Shown here piece after piece: positions 23,642 to 35,083 of a stretch of DNA of 64,000 bases. The DNA is from Formicarius rufipectus (taxonomy: Eukaryota > Chordata > Aves > Passeriformes > Formicariidae): NCBI GenBank assembly GCA_013399695.1, contig VXAU01003744.1, forward strand, positions 166 through 64,165. Direction: 5' to 3'. The number at the start of each line of letters is the position of its first letter. Within the stretch, counting starts at the first letter, position 1. The translations under genes and the position numbers were made by a program. Below the pieces are notes generated by a model, which searched no databases, was not told the DNA's origin, and saw only the letters and a list, made by a program, of their open reading frames with translations.

Positions 23642-24988
23642 CTCAGAGGTGAATTTATAACAATGTCATTTAAAGTAACTGGACCCTACTGGGATTACAT
23701 CTGGAACAAGAAGCTGTTTTGACCATTCAAAAGCATCTAATGATTAAAATGACATTTCTATCCAAAACCGTCAACTACTGTTGGTACAATTACGAGGAAA
23801 GGTAACTACAAGAAATTAAAGGTAAGGTTTTCCCAAGTTTATAACTTCTTTCTTTTAGTTGGTACTTTTAATGGTCCTTAGTTGGTACCATTCAAAACTT
23901 GGATTTCTTCACAGATTTCCCAATAAACATCCAGTTTCTTTGCATGGGTCTTTAGCAGAAGGGAGAGAAGCCTTCTTTTTAAGGGACAAAAGGATAAGGG
24001 ATGAGAAAAGCCACCAGGATGTCAGATGAAACAAGAAAAAATGCAATATGTTAAGCTAATTGCAATGACTTACATAAAAATCATTAGCTTTTGGATTTCC
24101 TTTCTATTTTAAGTGCATCAAATAATTACATATTTATACATGGGCTATCACCAGGTCACAGTCAATGAGGCCACCACCCCCAGCATTAAACTTAAGACTT
24201 ATGAAAGAGATCTCCAGTACCACTGGCATTTCTACAACACCAATATGCAGTACTACAAGCTCTACTTGCAAAGACATGTCAAATCAAGCACAAAAAATTT
24301 AATTTTTTTCTTTTGATTTTTTTTCCTGCACTATTTTCCTCTGCAAGTCTTAATAACATATCTTTTATCCTGACTTGTAGCACTTCTGACTGCAAAGATA
24401 AGGTTACAACTGTGAGTTTGTCAAGTCTGCTTAATCTTTCTGTCAAGCAGAGCTGGATGTATAATAAATCCAGATGCAGAGACAAACAAGCAGAGCCACA
24501 ATTCACTCTGCCACCTGAACAGTCACAAAAGAATTTTCTTGCCATTAGGCAAGATCAGAAAACCAAATAAACAAAAGGAGCATGCATTCCCGATCAGGGA
24601 AGATGATCTTAAGCCTTGAGGCACTGGCTATTTCTGGCCTCAGAGACTGAGATGAAAATCACCTCCAGCCTGAATGGCATTGGTGCAGACACAGAGTGAG
24701 ATCCCTGCCCGAAGAGCTCAGCACCACTCTCTCTGAACTCGGAACTCCTGCTCACCTCAGCTGAGCTGGGAGAGGATCTCACTCCTGGCCTGGCAGGCAC
24801 TTTCCTCTCAGGAACAGCATCACTTTATATTTATACTGGCCACATGACCTGAAATGAGATGGCTGCCTTTTTTTTTTTTTCCTTTTCTTTTTTAAATCTT
24901 ATATAAATCCTAACCAGAGCTCTTCCTTCCTGGATATGTTGTCTACACGGTGACCATCGTTAACTTACAGTGATAATGTTCAGTCTCA

Positions 24989-25050
24989 TTAAAAAACAAA
25001 CAAACAAACAAAAACAAAAAAACCCAACCAACCAACCATCAACCACAAAC
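24989..25050. repeat. AAAC/CCAA simple-sequence tract
   Basis: AAACAAACAAACAAA-type units pass into CCAACCAACCAACC. Low-complexity sequence without coding meaning. Confidence 0.85.
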
Positions 25051-25679
25051 AGTTGCAATTTTAATTAAAAATCAATTTTAAATAAAATTAGAGTTATAGT
25101 TTTAATAACACAATGCCTCCTAAACAACTTCTGTTGTATCTGACTTTCAAAACGAAATCAATGCAGTCAGCACAGCACAAACAGAGCTGTACTGTGCACA
25201 AACCTTTTACACCAAGGACTGTTTTGACATTGAACTATTTATCCAAAAAAAACCGGTTCAATTAAAACCCAATATCCACATAAGCATGTGGAATACTCAC
25301 TCAGCTCAGTCACACAATGACTTCATGGCTCTATGAATATTTCTTTTTTAGATAAAGAAAGCTTTAGGGTTCATAGGGGAGTACAAAAAATAGTGTTTAC
25401 ACACCTCCCCTGGCAGTGCTACTATGAAACATTTATTCAGTCCGGCAGAATTTTAAAAATACAGCTCACATCTCCTCATGTTTATTTACTTTTTGAATTC
25501 CTGCTTTAACAATGAAGAAAATCACACAGGGAACTCAGTTTCGTTGCACTTTTTGAAGTTCCACCGGGCATTAGTGCATATTTTTGTCTGAAGGCAGTGG
25601 AATAAGAGATTTGTGTGAAAGGAACTTGAAGTAATTCTTCCTTCGGTTGCAGAATCATCCCTGACTGACAGCTCTATTC

Positions 25680-26250
25680 TCTGAGACGCATCTCAGCCAA
25701 CAGCAAGGTTCGGGGCTGAGATGATGCGCTCTTTTAGGCAGCACGTGAAGGTCTGTAGCACCTCCGTGGCCAAAATCACACCGAGGTGCCAAAACACCCC
25801 CCAGGGCAGGTCACCAAAGCCTTCTCGGGAGCGGCTTTGGTGCCCCAGGTGAGGCTCCTCCTGCGATGGTCCCGTCCTGCCCCACCGGAAGCTCCGCTCC
25901 TGCCGAGGCTGGACCTACAAAAGCCCAGGCGAGAAGAAGCTGAGCCATCACCGAGCTCCAACAGGCCGACAGCTGAGTGTTAAAAGGGAAAATAAGAATG
26001 CCAAATGCCCAGCAATCCAGGACGGGAATTCCCTCCTGCGGGAAGGGAAGAGGGAATCTGATCGGCCACGGGCAGTGCAAGCCTGGGAAGGGAGGCTCAG
26101 CCTCTCTTGTCTGCCCCGAAGGGTGTCGGCTTGCTGGTGGGCTCCTGCCAGGGGGTCCGGCCGGGAGGAATTGCAGGAATGCCAATGGGAGCAAACTGGA
26201 GGAACCGGTTCCAGGGTGTACTCCGGAAGGTCAGTGGGCCCTGGCTAAAG
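25680..26250. promoter_or_regulatory. second CpG-rich patch in the intergenic region
   Basis: CpG-bearing, GC-rich sequence (for example CCACCGGAAGCTCCGCTCCT near 25883-25902 and GGGTCCGGCCGGG near 26153-26165), denser than its surroundings though weaker than the 17.7-kb patch. It could be an alternative promoter, an enhancer or a lncRNA start. Short open frames (25811-26194 minus, 26107-26484 plus) match nothing I know. Confidence 0.3.
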
Positions 26251-27284
26251 CTGGTGTCACCTTCTGCCTGGGACACTGGTGACAAAACAAGGTTATCGTT
26301 CACACACCTGGAAAGGTTCCAGATGTGGCATAAATTCGGCCCCTTATGCACACCCACCCCGATATGGATTTTAACTACACGCCAAATATATGATGCAACA
26401 CATATAGAAAGAGTGCTGAAAAGTGAACTACATATAAATATCTGTTACAATGGGGGTGAAGAGGAATTAACTTCCAAGGGATGAGTAACAAAGAGGGGGA
26501 AATAAAACCCCGACAGCACAGGACATCAGTACACTGCTCTTCTTCAAGAGCTGTTCTGTGGCTTATGGTGTTGAATCTCAACATTGATGATTTGTATCAT
26601 ATCCCGACAACTTGTGTCATATCCAGACAGTGCTCACAGTGATTGTCACCCCATTTTCTCTGTCTCCTGAGGTTTCACCCTGTTACGGCCTCCAATTCTG
26701 CAAGAGTCATCACATGCAGAAGTTTCCCGTGAAGTTCTCGCACGAAGCCAGTGGGGATATCCACAAACGTGCAAACCCACCTCCCACCACCACCCCCTGC
26801 AGGCTATTCCACATGTTCTCCAAGTACAGAATGCTCTCCAGCTGAGTCACATCCTTTTGCAGATAACCGCGTTCCCAACCGGGGGTGAGAACAGCCGTGT
26901 AAAGTACCGGCCTCACATAAAACCTGTGGGCATCCTTCCTTCGGCACCCTGCGGGTCTGCAGGGATGGGGCAGGATGGACAGGGGGCAATAAAACTCTTG
27001 TCAAGTTTTATGACATTGCCACTGCCCTGTGGCAGGGGGCAGGCACAGCAGTGCCACTCATCACAGTGGGGTCAGAGAGGACCCCTGGCTGAGCAGGTGG
27101 CACCAATGGCATTGCTCCATCAGTCCAGGGAGCAAGCAGGCAGCGTCTGCCCACTGTGTTTTTCCAGCCTGTGTAGAAAAGACTGATGTTTATCCTTTCC
27201 ATGTAAGTTTTTCACAGGTGTGTGACACCTGTAGGTCTGCTCTTGTCCCCGCAGGTTTCTGAGAGGTCCAAAGTACCATCAAAT

Positions 27285-27640
27285 GTTGATCCTGGAGGAG
27301 ACTGAGGGGAGATCTCACCGGGGTCTTCAGCATCCCTGGGAGGGGCAGGTACTGATCTCTGCTCTGTGGGACCAGGGACAGCACCCAGGGAATGGGCTGG
27401 AGTTGTGTCAGGGGAAGTTTAGTTCGGACATTAGAAAAAGTTTCTTCCCCCAGTGGGTGGTGGGCACTGACGGGGCTCCCCAGGGCAGTGGGCACAGCCC
27501 CAAGGCTGCCAGAGCTCCAGGAGGTTTTGGATGGTCCTTTCAGGCACAGGGTGTGACTCCTGTGGATGGTCCTGTGCAGGGCTGAGTGCTGGATTCAATG
27601 ATCTTTGTGGATCCCTTTCAACTCAGCATATTCTGTGATC
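27285..27640 (+). mobile_element. CR1 LINE 3' region, plus-strand sense
   Basis: Readable CR1 landmarks in order: a GGGGAGATCTCACC block, a TTCGGACATTAGAAAAAGTT block, TTCTTCCCCCAGTGGGTGGT, then GGATGGTCCTGTGCAGGGCT and GTGGATCCCTTTCAACTCAG with the ending ATATTCTGTGATCAT. It covers the last roughly 350 bases of the element and is 5' truncated. Confidence 0.9.
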
Positions 27641-28109
27641 ATCCTAAAAGACTCCAGGTTCACCTTCTGTCCCACAATTTCCCAGTATCAAGTTGTTTTC
27701 TTTATACAGGCTCAAACTGACACCAAAGCTCAGAAATCATCACTGCCGGTAAAAGAATGGGAAGTAAGCTGAGATAAATCAATGGAAAGGGAAAATAAAC
27801 CCTCACAAGGCCACTGCCTCCACTGAATCACAAAGTGCCAGATGCTTCCACTGCTCCAGAGAATCCTGCCAGCCTCACCTTCCCTGGCTCCTGCTGGTGC
27901 TGGCTGGCAGAAAAGGGGGGCTATGGGATGTGGGGTCTGCCCTGGTGTGACTGCCCTGACCCCTCCGGCTGCATAGTGTGCCCCTGTCTGACAGAAAGCA
28001 GCTCACTGGGGACTCTCCTGCTTCTTAGGTTAGCTCCTGCAGTATTTGTTCTTTCATCTGTCCATCTGAGAAGTCTCCTCCTCACCCCACTTGACTAAAA
28101 TTAATAGGA

Positions 28110-28740
28110 GTTTCTGCTAAGTGCACGACTTTGTCTTTCTGCTATTAAATTGCATCTCATTTCTCTTTCTCCTGTCTGCAGACTCATCCAATTCTTTCCA
28201 TAGGGTTCTCCATTCATTTTCTGTTGCAACAGAAGGTCTTAGGTTTATGTCATCAGCAAATTTCATTAGCACGCTCATGTTTTGTGTGCCAAGGTCACTA
28301 ATAAAATTTTAACTAAGATTAGTTCTCAGATCAGTCCCTTTGGAACCGCATTAGTAACCTCCTTCCATCCAGATTCTCCCTTTCAGCACATGCTATTGTC
28401 CTCACTTTTCATTTCTTACATTCATCCACATCTCTCCATCTTAATTAATATTTCCTCGCATGGCATCCTCTCAAATGTTTTATTGAAGTCCACATAGATT
28501 TGATCTACTGTATATTCATTGTCTGAGAAAATGATTTATCAGACTTTATCATACTGGCTGAGTCTGGTATGTTCTATCTTTGGTTGAAGTCCTGCTGCAT
28601 TTTAACTAGTTTTTCATACACCTCCACATCTTTAATTAGTTTTCCTTCAGTGCTTGTTCTAAAGCTTTCTGTACTAATGAGGTCAGATGAAAGAGCCCAT
28701 AGCTGCTTGAATCAGTCCACTTTCTCACCAAATACAAGTC
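28110..28740 (-). mobile_element. ancient, degenerate CR1-type LINE (amniote-wide group)
   Basis: The plus strand preserves, in order, blocks typical of the inverted old CR1 copies shared by turtles, crocodilians and birds: TCATCAGCAAATTTCATTAG, GTGTGCCAAGGTCACTAATA, CATTAGTAACCTCCTTCCA and TTTTATTGAAGTCCACATAG, then a pattern like 'ttttcatacacctccacatctttaattagttttcc'. The element reads on the minus strand. It is far more diverged than the other CR1 copies here and has many indels, consistent with great age. Confidence 0.75.
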
Positions 28741-31700
28741 CCACACAAAAATCTCTAGACTTTTGAGTGTCTTTTCTGGGCTCCTGTGGCCACTAGGTCT
28801 GACCTGAAATTAAGGCACAGCATGCCTGTGGTTGATTTTAGACTAAACCCAGGGGTCAAAAAAGCCAAATGTCTTTTTTTCCCTTGAAAGCCTGCCAGGT
28901 TTCTTCTCAAAACCACACATTCAGATTGCCTAATTCCCAGATTTCCTCACAATCATGCCTTGGGGATTTTATATGTGGAACCTGAATGCTCTGGCCTTGC
29001 TTTGCATAGACCTCTTTGCCATTTCAAATGCCCTTCTTTATGCTTGCATTTTTATTGCATTGTCACTTTGCATCCTCAAGAAGAACAACTGAAGAACACT
29101 GCTTCTACTTGCCCCTTCATGAACACATCAACTCGATGGATTTAGAATAAATCCTACTATTTTAAAACAAAACTATTTTGCTCGTCTCCAGTTGCAGCCG
29201 CCTGCCAACTCAAAATGAAATGGAGAAATGACGTTCTAGACCGAATAAAGTGTTTATCCTACAGAAGCCAGAAAGGGCTTTTTCTCTAACATTAATTTGG
29301 TCTTAGATCTCAGTCCATGGCCACTGCTACTGTTTTAATTAGCTCCCAATTGATAGGAGACTCCAGGCTGCTTTCCTCCAGATGGAGAAGGCTGTGGTGA
29401 GGTCTCACTTGAGGGGGGCATTTAATTCCTCAGAGCAGTAGCACAGCTGGGAGGGGAGGCAGGCAAGTCTGGATTTCTGCCTAGACCAGCTTCCAGAACC
29501 TTCAGGCAGCACGAAACTCTTGGCAGTTGTGCCTCAGCCCCTCTGTTCCCTTTTGTACGTCTGAATAAACAGCTTCTTTAGAGGTGGCTTCACACCAACC
29601 CCATCCTGGGCAGCGAGCTCAGTTTGTCCAAGGAGATTATCCAGAAATTTGGAAGAGGGAGCTCCTGGGCACTTTCACATTCACTTTCACTGTTCACATC
29701 CACTTGAGAGCTGGAGTGAGGGCTGCAGGGTCCTTACTGGAACACTTTGGTGCTGATTCATCTCCTTTTGGCAGCACATCTGTGCAAGATGTGTGACACT
29801 TGTATTATTTTAACTGTGCTGGGAGATGGCCAGAATTCTGTAGGTGGGGTCTGCAGCTGATTATAGACTAGACTTGGGTCACAGCAAAAAAGTTTTACTG
29901 ATTAAAGAGTGGAACAGCACCGGGCTGCAGGTTTTCACTCAGTGAAAGATCATCTGCATTGCCTTTCAAGGTGCAGGACACAGACTCAACACTCAGGCCA
30001 GCTGACCCTGCGAACAGCAAGATTGGCATGTCTAGGGCTGGGACATCTCACCAGGTTAAGCTTCATAAGTTGTGCAAGATTTTTTTAAAATTCAAAAGAA
30101 AAGAGCACTATATAGGAGAGTGTTCCCAGTTTGACTCCATATAGTCTAGCCTTTCATTTCATACGAACCAGAACCAAATGTACACTATTTGTCATTCTTA
30201 AATCTATAATTTATAAGCAGGTTCACCAAATGAACATAATTCACCGTTGTTAAAATTCACTCTAGAGAAAGTTGCAAATGAGAGCCCTCTAATGCACAAT
30301 GACTTAGCATGGGGCACTGTCTTTTTATTTACAAAGTATAATGTACCAGCAACATAAATGCATAGATGCAGTGGAACCTCTTGTATTTTTTAAAATGCAT
30401 CCCTAATTTCTAAAATGGCAGTGCAGTACTATTGCACGGAAAATAAAGCAAAAACATTCATTTAAAAGGTGAGAAGAAACCCCTGTGCTACTCCTTGAAG
30501 TATAAAATAATATACATCAATGAAGAAGAATAGATTTGTTTCTGGTTTTCTTTGAGTAATTCTCCCCCCACCCAGGCAACTTGTCAGAGCCTTTCACTGC
30601 TGCAAAACAGAACTGAACACTGAAGGAAAGCTGCAAATCAAAAGCAAGATTCAAGGGACTGAAAAGTTGCTTGAATTTTGCTTTTCCTCTCCATTGCTTT
30701 GACACATGTTTATGAACTCACAGTTGGATTTCCTCAAACAGGAAATTCCACAGTAATTATCATTAGCGAGCTATGGTAATAGGAGTGCCGTGAATCCACA
30801 GGCTCTTTTCAAAGTCATTCCCTTTTAAAGGAACGGAACGCTAAAATGGGGCCAAATCCTCCTTCGCTCGCCCGGCGCCACCGAATTCGGCAGCAAAAGA
30901 ATTTCCCCTGGCGAATCCCCCGCACTGCCCTCTCAAACAGCTCATGATGAGGTACAGAACAAGTGGGGCTGACCCACAGGAACCTTTGTCGCCTTGGGAC
31001 TCCTGGCGGGGATTCCTGGAGGGCAGAGATAAGGAAGGGTCCCTGGGGGATGATTACAGGGGTGGATTTGGCTGGGAAGCACTTTCTGCAGGCTCCAGAT
31101 GGAAGCACGTTGGTCCCAAGCAATGGTCCACCCAGCCGAGAGCCTGCATCTCAACACAGACACGTGTCAAAAAAGCCACTCACTTTAGAGAAGGAAGACA
31201 TTTCAAAATTGGTCTCTTGTGAAAAGTTTAATGGAATCCATAAAAGACCTCGTCTTCAATCAAAGAGTGAAATTTTAATCCCTTTCCAAATGCTTTAACA
31301 GTTAATGAACGATCTCAAAATCAAGTTCTTTTCATAATTTTCTTCATCCCTTGTCCAGAAACCTGTCCATGAGTTTCTTTCTACCTCATCTTTAGCCTCT
31401 ACCTGAATTGCACAAAAGGGGCTGGCAAATTTGCTTTCTTACCCGAGTTTGTTCCCAAGTTATGGACTGAGAAGAACCAGATTCCTTCAGGTGACACCTG
31501 AATTTCTACCAAAGCTATGCACTGTTCACATCAAGAGCTCCCTCTTAGTAAGCACAACTTAGAAGTGTGACTGTCAATGGAGTTTCTATACAAAAGGACA
31601 TTATTATCATCAGAACAGAGCCGAGAACAAACATTCCCAAAACAGCTCCCAATGCAAATACAAGAGAGAACTGTAGAATCAGCACATATGGTAGTGGGGT

Positions 31701-33127
31701 TTTATTAATTGGTTAACAGCTCCAATAACAGAGATGCCTACACATCAAAGTCATGTGAACAGAGCTCAGTCACCATATGGAACTAGACCCAGATGATAAT
31801 GGGCAACAAAGCAAGACAATCCCATTCGTGCTCCATATGGCTTCTGCTGACGTCTACATATTATGTTGAAATCTCTCTATACACTACTATGGAATATTGT
31901 GCTTTGCTTTTCAAAATGATGCATGAATTTAGGGATCCACGTGTACTATCAGTGGCCCAGAAGTGCAGCAGGTATATAAAGAGAAGTCAAACTGGATTTT
32001 TTTTAATACACTTTTTTTTTTTTACTGTATCAGTGTCATGCTTGCTCCGACCCTACTTTTTTGGTTTTTTCCTCCTATTTGATGAAGATGGTTAAGCTGA
32101 ATCTTGCTCCACCAACAGGAAAGCCCCTTTTGCACTAGTGAAACAGGTCTTTTTTTTACAGTACAACTACTGCAGTATTGCCCCTTTTATTGCCCTAAGG
32201 CTGCTGGCAGCAAATACAGGCATATCTATTTACACATCCCTTTATCTGCTCCATTCCCATCGTACAGTACAACATAGATTGTTTTCATCTCCAGCAAGAC
32301 AGTCATAGATTGTTATTCCACAGTGAAAGGGATAGAAAGACATAGATACTTTGAGGAAATCACTTGGGAGAAACACTTTCCTGTTGAGAAACACCTGATA
32401 CTTTCCTTGCTTCCAGTTTAAGCATATGTATCATTTGGAGCTAATAACTAACAGTTTGGATTTTTCAGATAGGTGTGCTAAGTACACCAAATGAGACAGA
32501 GGACTCGGCCCTTGCAGGTGAACTGCTGATGCAATGCCAGGGCTTTTTCAAGTAAAATAGGGGTGCAACCAAAGCACATTCAGGTCCTAAACTCAGTGAG
32601 CAGGGGGAAGAGAGGAGGAGAAAGCAGAAGGAAGAGCCTTCCATCTAGTGGAAGCTGCTTTAGAGCTGTCTGCAGCCTGATGAGCGAGTTCAGCCAAGTG
32701 AGCACCACTCACAGGATGGAACTGCAGACTGGGACGCTCTACTGAGACACTCTCCTGCCTCTAAACACTTCCTCACCTTCCCTGGCAAGCTCAAAGCTCC
32801 TGTTAAGCAGTCAGTGTTCAATTAATGCACAAATGAGGTGTGGGGAGCGTGGTATTGCTGTAGTTTTTAATTCCTACCATAGGAAAGTGGTTTGAACTGC
32901 AATGACTGTTTGAACTGGGATTTTTCCTCCAGAAATTGGGAAGGGCCTGAAGGGTGGCCATGGAACCACATCCTCATACTCGACCACATGGGTCTCATGG
33001 TTGGTTTAAATGCTGTTGCCCACCAACAACAGTCAAAATTTTGCTCATTTTGACTGGAGTGTTCCTGAATTTTAGCTGGAGCAAAGTTGTTTTGGTGTCT
33101 GATGTCCAAGTACGGAAAAGAACAAAC

Positions 33128-33273
33128 GAATAAGCTCAGTTGGTTGGAGCAGGGGGTTAATGACACCAAGGTTGAGAGCTTGATCCCTGTATGGGCCATT
33201 CACTTGAGAGCTGGACTCGATGGTCCTTGTGGGTCCCTTCCAACTCAGGATACTCTGTGAAATCTGTGAAACT
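33128..33273 (+). mobile_element. tRNA-Ile-derived SINE with CR1 tail (TguSINE1-like)
   Basis: The 5' part is a tRNA relic: an A-box-like TAAGCTCAGTTGGTTGGAGC (33131-33150), an anticodon-region TTAATGACACCAAGG retaining AAT as in tRNA-Ile, and a B-box-like GCTTGATCCC followed by GTATGGGCCATTCACTT. It passes directly into a CR1 3' end: GAGAGCTGGACTCGATGGTC, then CTTGTGGGTCCCTTCCAACT and a repeated CTGTGAAA ending. This head-plus-tail design is that of zebra finch TguSINE1, mobilised by CR1. The tRNA stem pairs are degraded, so it is not a working tRNA gene. Confidence 0.85.
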
Positions 33274-35000
33274 GACTCTCTCATAATAAAGGAACATAAA
33301 CACAGGGCAGCTGGCTGTTCTGGAATCCACTGTCAAGCAAATAGGTTTTCTGTGCTCCTACCACTGAAAACTGGGCTGAGACAGGAAAATGTCTGGCAGA
33401 ATGAAGGAGGCACGACAGCCAGCACCGAGTGCCAGAAAGAATCACCTGCTCCAGCAGTGACCATTCAGTGCCTTTCACTCACATGTGGTGCCTCTCCCTT
33501 GGGCAAGTCCCAGGAAGTCAGAGGTGCTACTTTCCTCAGTGACCTCACGCATCTCAAGCGCGGACCTGCGAGGGATCACCCCAGCCTCAGAGGCAGGAAA
33601 AGAGCCCTGATCTACACCATAATCCACACACCACGGGGCCTTTTCCTCTCTCCCTTCCTCGAGCAAAGGCAGCTGGTGAACTCCAAGGAAGCTGCAAACT
33701 TTTAAAGAAAGGGCCCCTATTCCGAAATTCACAGAAGCATTAAGTCGTTATTCAAATGAAAAGCTGCTTTTAGCCATTAACATATTTTCCTCAACGAGGA
33801 GAAAAGCAAGATGCTGATATGAGAGGAGATACGCACATTCTTATTTATATGGTAATTGAATGGTCAGGGAGTTTGCCTGGTGTTTACCTAAACTGGGCTG
33901 CATCAATTAAAACTGGTGTGCTACCCTTCCGATGGAACCTGGCACCACGAAGAAAGCTTTTCTTCTTCCTAAGATGTGATAGGGAGGGAGGCATTGAAAG
34001 TCAACCAATTTACGCAGCCTACTTTGTAACGTGATTGCTGCCTTTTGCCTTTCTACAGACAAAGCAAAATTATTAATTCTTCTCCATAACAAATGACAAG
34101 AGAATTATTTCTATCAAACCCATCCCAAATAGGAGGAAGAATATTGCTTCCCCTCCCATAAATTTGCATATTTAGAGTGTTCTTAGTAAAGTCTGGCGTG
34201 CTATAATTCAGTGGCTCATATTCTTTGTCAATCAGGCTTCTTTCAAGAGTGAAAATATTTCTAAAAGCCAGTGTACAAAGGCAATTCTCTTTCATCTAAG
34301 CAGCACATGTTGGTAAATCACAGTGAAAAAAGCTCGGGCTCCGTTGAGATGGGAAGGGTTGAGGTGCCTGGAAAGGCACAAGCTGAGGCACAGAGAGGTT
34401 TTGCCCATGTGCTGAAGAAGCATGTAAAGAAACATGCCACTTTTCAATATCAGCACTTTTAATAAAAGATTAACTTGAGTAGCCTTTCATTTAATCCATT
34501 TAACCATGATCTCAAAATCCCATGCTGGAAAAAAAAAAAGTAAAACCCAAATGCAAGAGAATAAATCTGAGTACTTCTGAAATTTGTTTTTACTGATACA
34601 GTAATATTTTTGATTAGGAAAAATCAAAAAAGCTACTTGAGGGGATACAACTCTGCTTCCCCTTCTGCTGCTGAGGGAAATATGTTTGTTTTATCCCTCC
34701 TCAACCAGGCAGAGGCCACATGCAAAGAAAATCTTTGGGCTTGGAGCAGAGAGGGATGTTGTGCAAATAAACCTGCTGTGAGTGTCTGCAGGAGGGGTAT
34801 GGGAATACAGGGAGAGAGGGTGGGCCCTGCTGAAGTTTGCTGTGACTGAAAAGCATTCTGCATAACCAGAGAGCTCATGGGGAGGAAGACGGGCTTGCAG
34901 CAGAAAAAAAGGGGCCTGGCAGAGTAGGGAGGGTGGGATTGATGCACTTTATTCAGGGGAAGCTTTGGGAAATCAGTGGAAAATAACAGGGAGTCTGAGA

Positions 35001-35083
35001 AAGTAAAATAACTCCATAGCCCCCTGAACAGTGCAAACAGAAAAGGTAAAATAACTCCATAGTCCCCCCCAACACTGCAAACC
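35001..35083. repeat. two-copy tandem duplication, 43-bp unit
   Basis: GTAAAATAACTCCATAG starts at 35003 and again at 35046, followed in each copy by a C-run and then AAC(A)...CTGCAAAC/GTGCAAAC. The two copies differ by a few substitutions and one small indel. Confidence 0.8.

Larger units (their letters stand above)
18051..25679. other. intergenic region between PRR5 and ARHGAP8, part 1
   Basis: I see no exon of a known gene. It contains a CR1 copy (20813-21070), a poly-A run (22409-22420), a CA microsatellite (23074-23095), and AC-rich tracts at 23461-23641 and 24989-25050. The rest is AT-rich unique sequence. Confidence 0.6.

Noticed and set aside
33131..33200. Possible functional tRNA-Ile gene
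   Set aside because: The head resembles tRNA-Ile but its stems are degraded and it is fused to a CR1 3' end, so it is a SINE and not a tRNA gene.
33220..33705. 161-codon plus-strand open frame
   Set aside because: It starts inside the SINE tail, matches no family I know and has no splice or promoter context; judged a chance frame.
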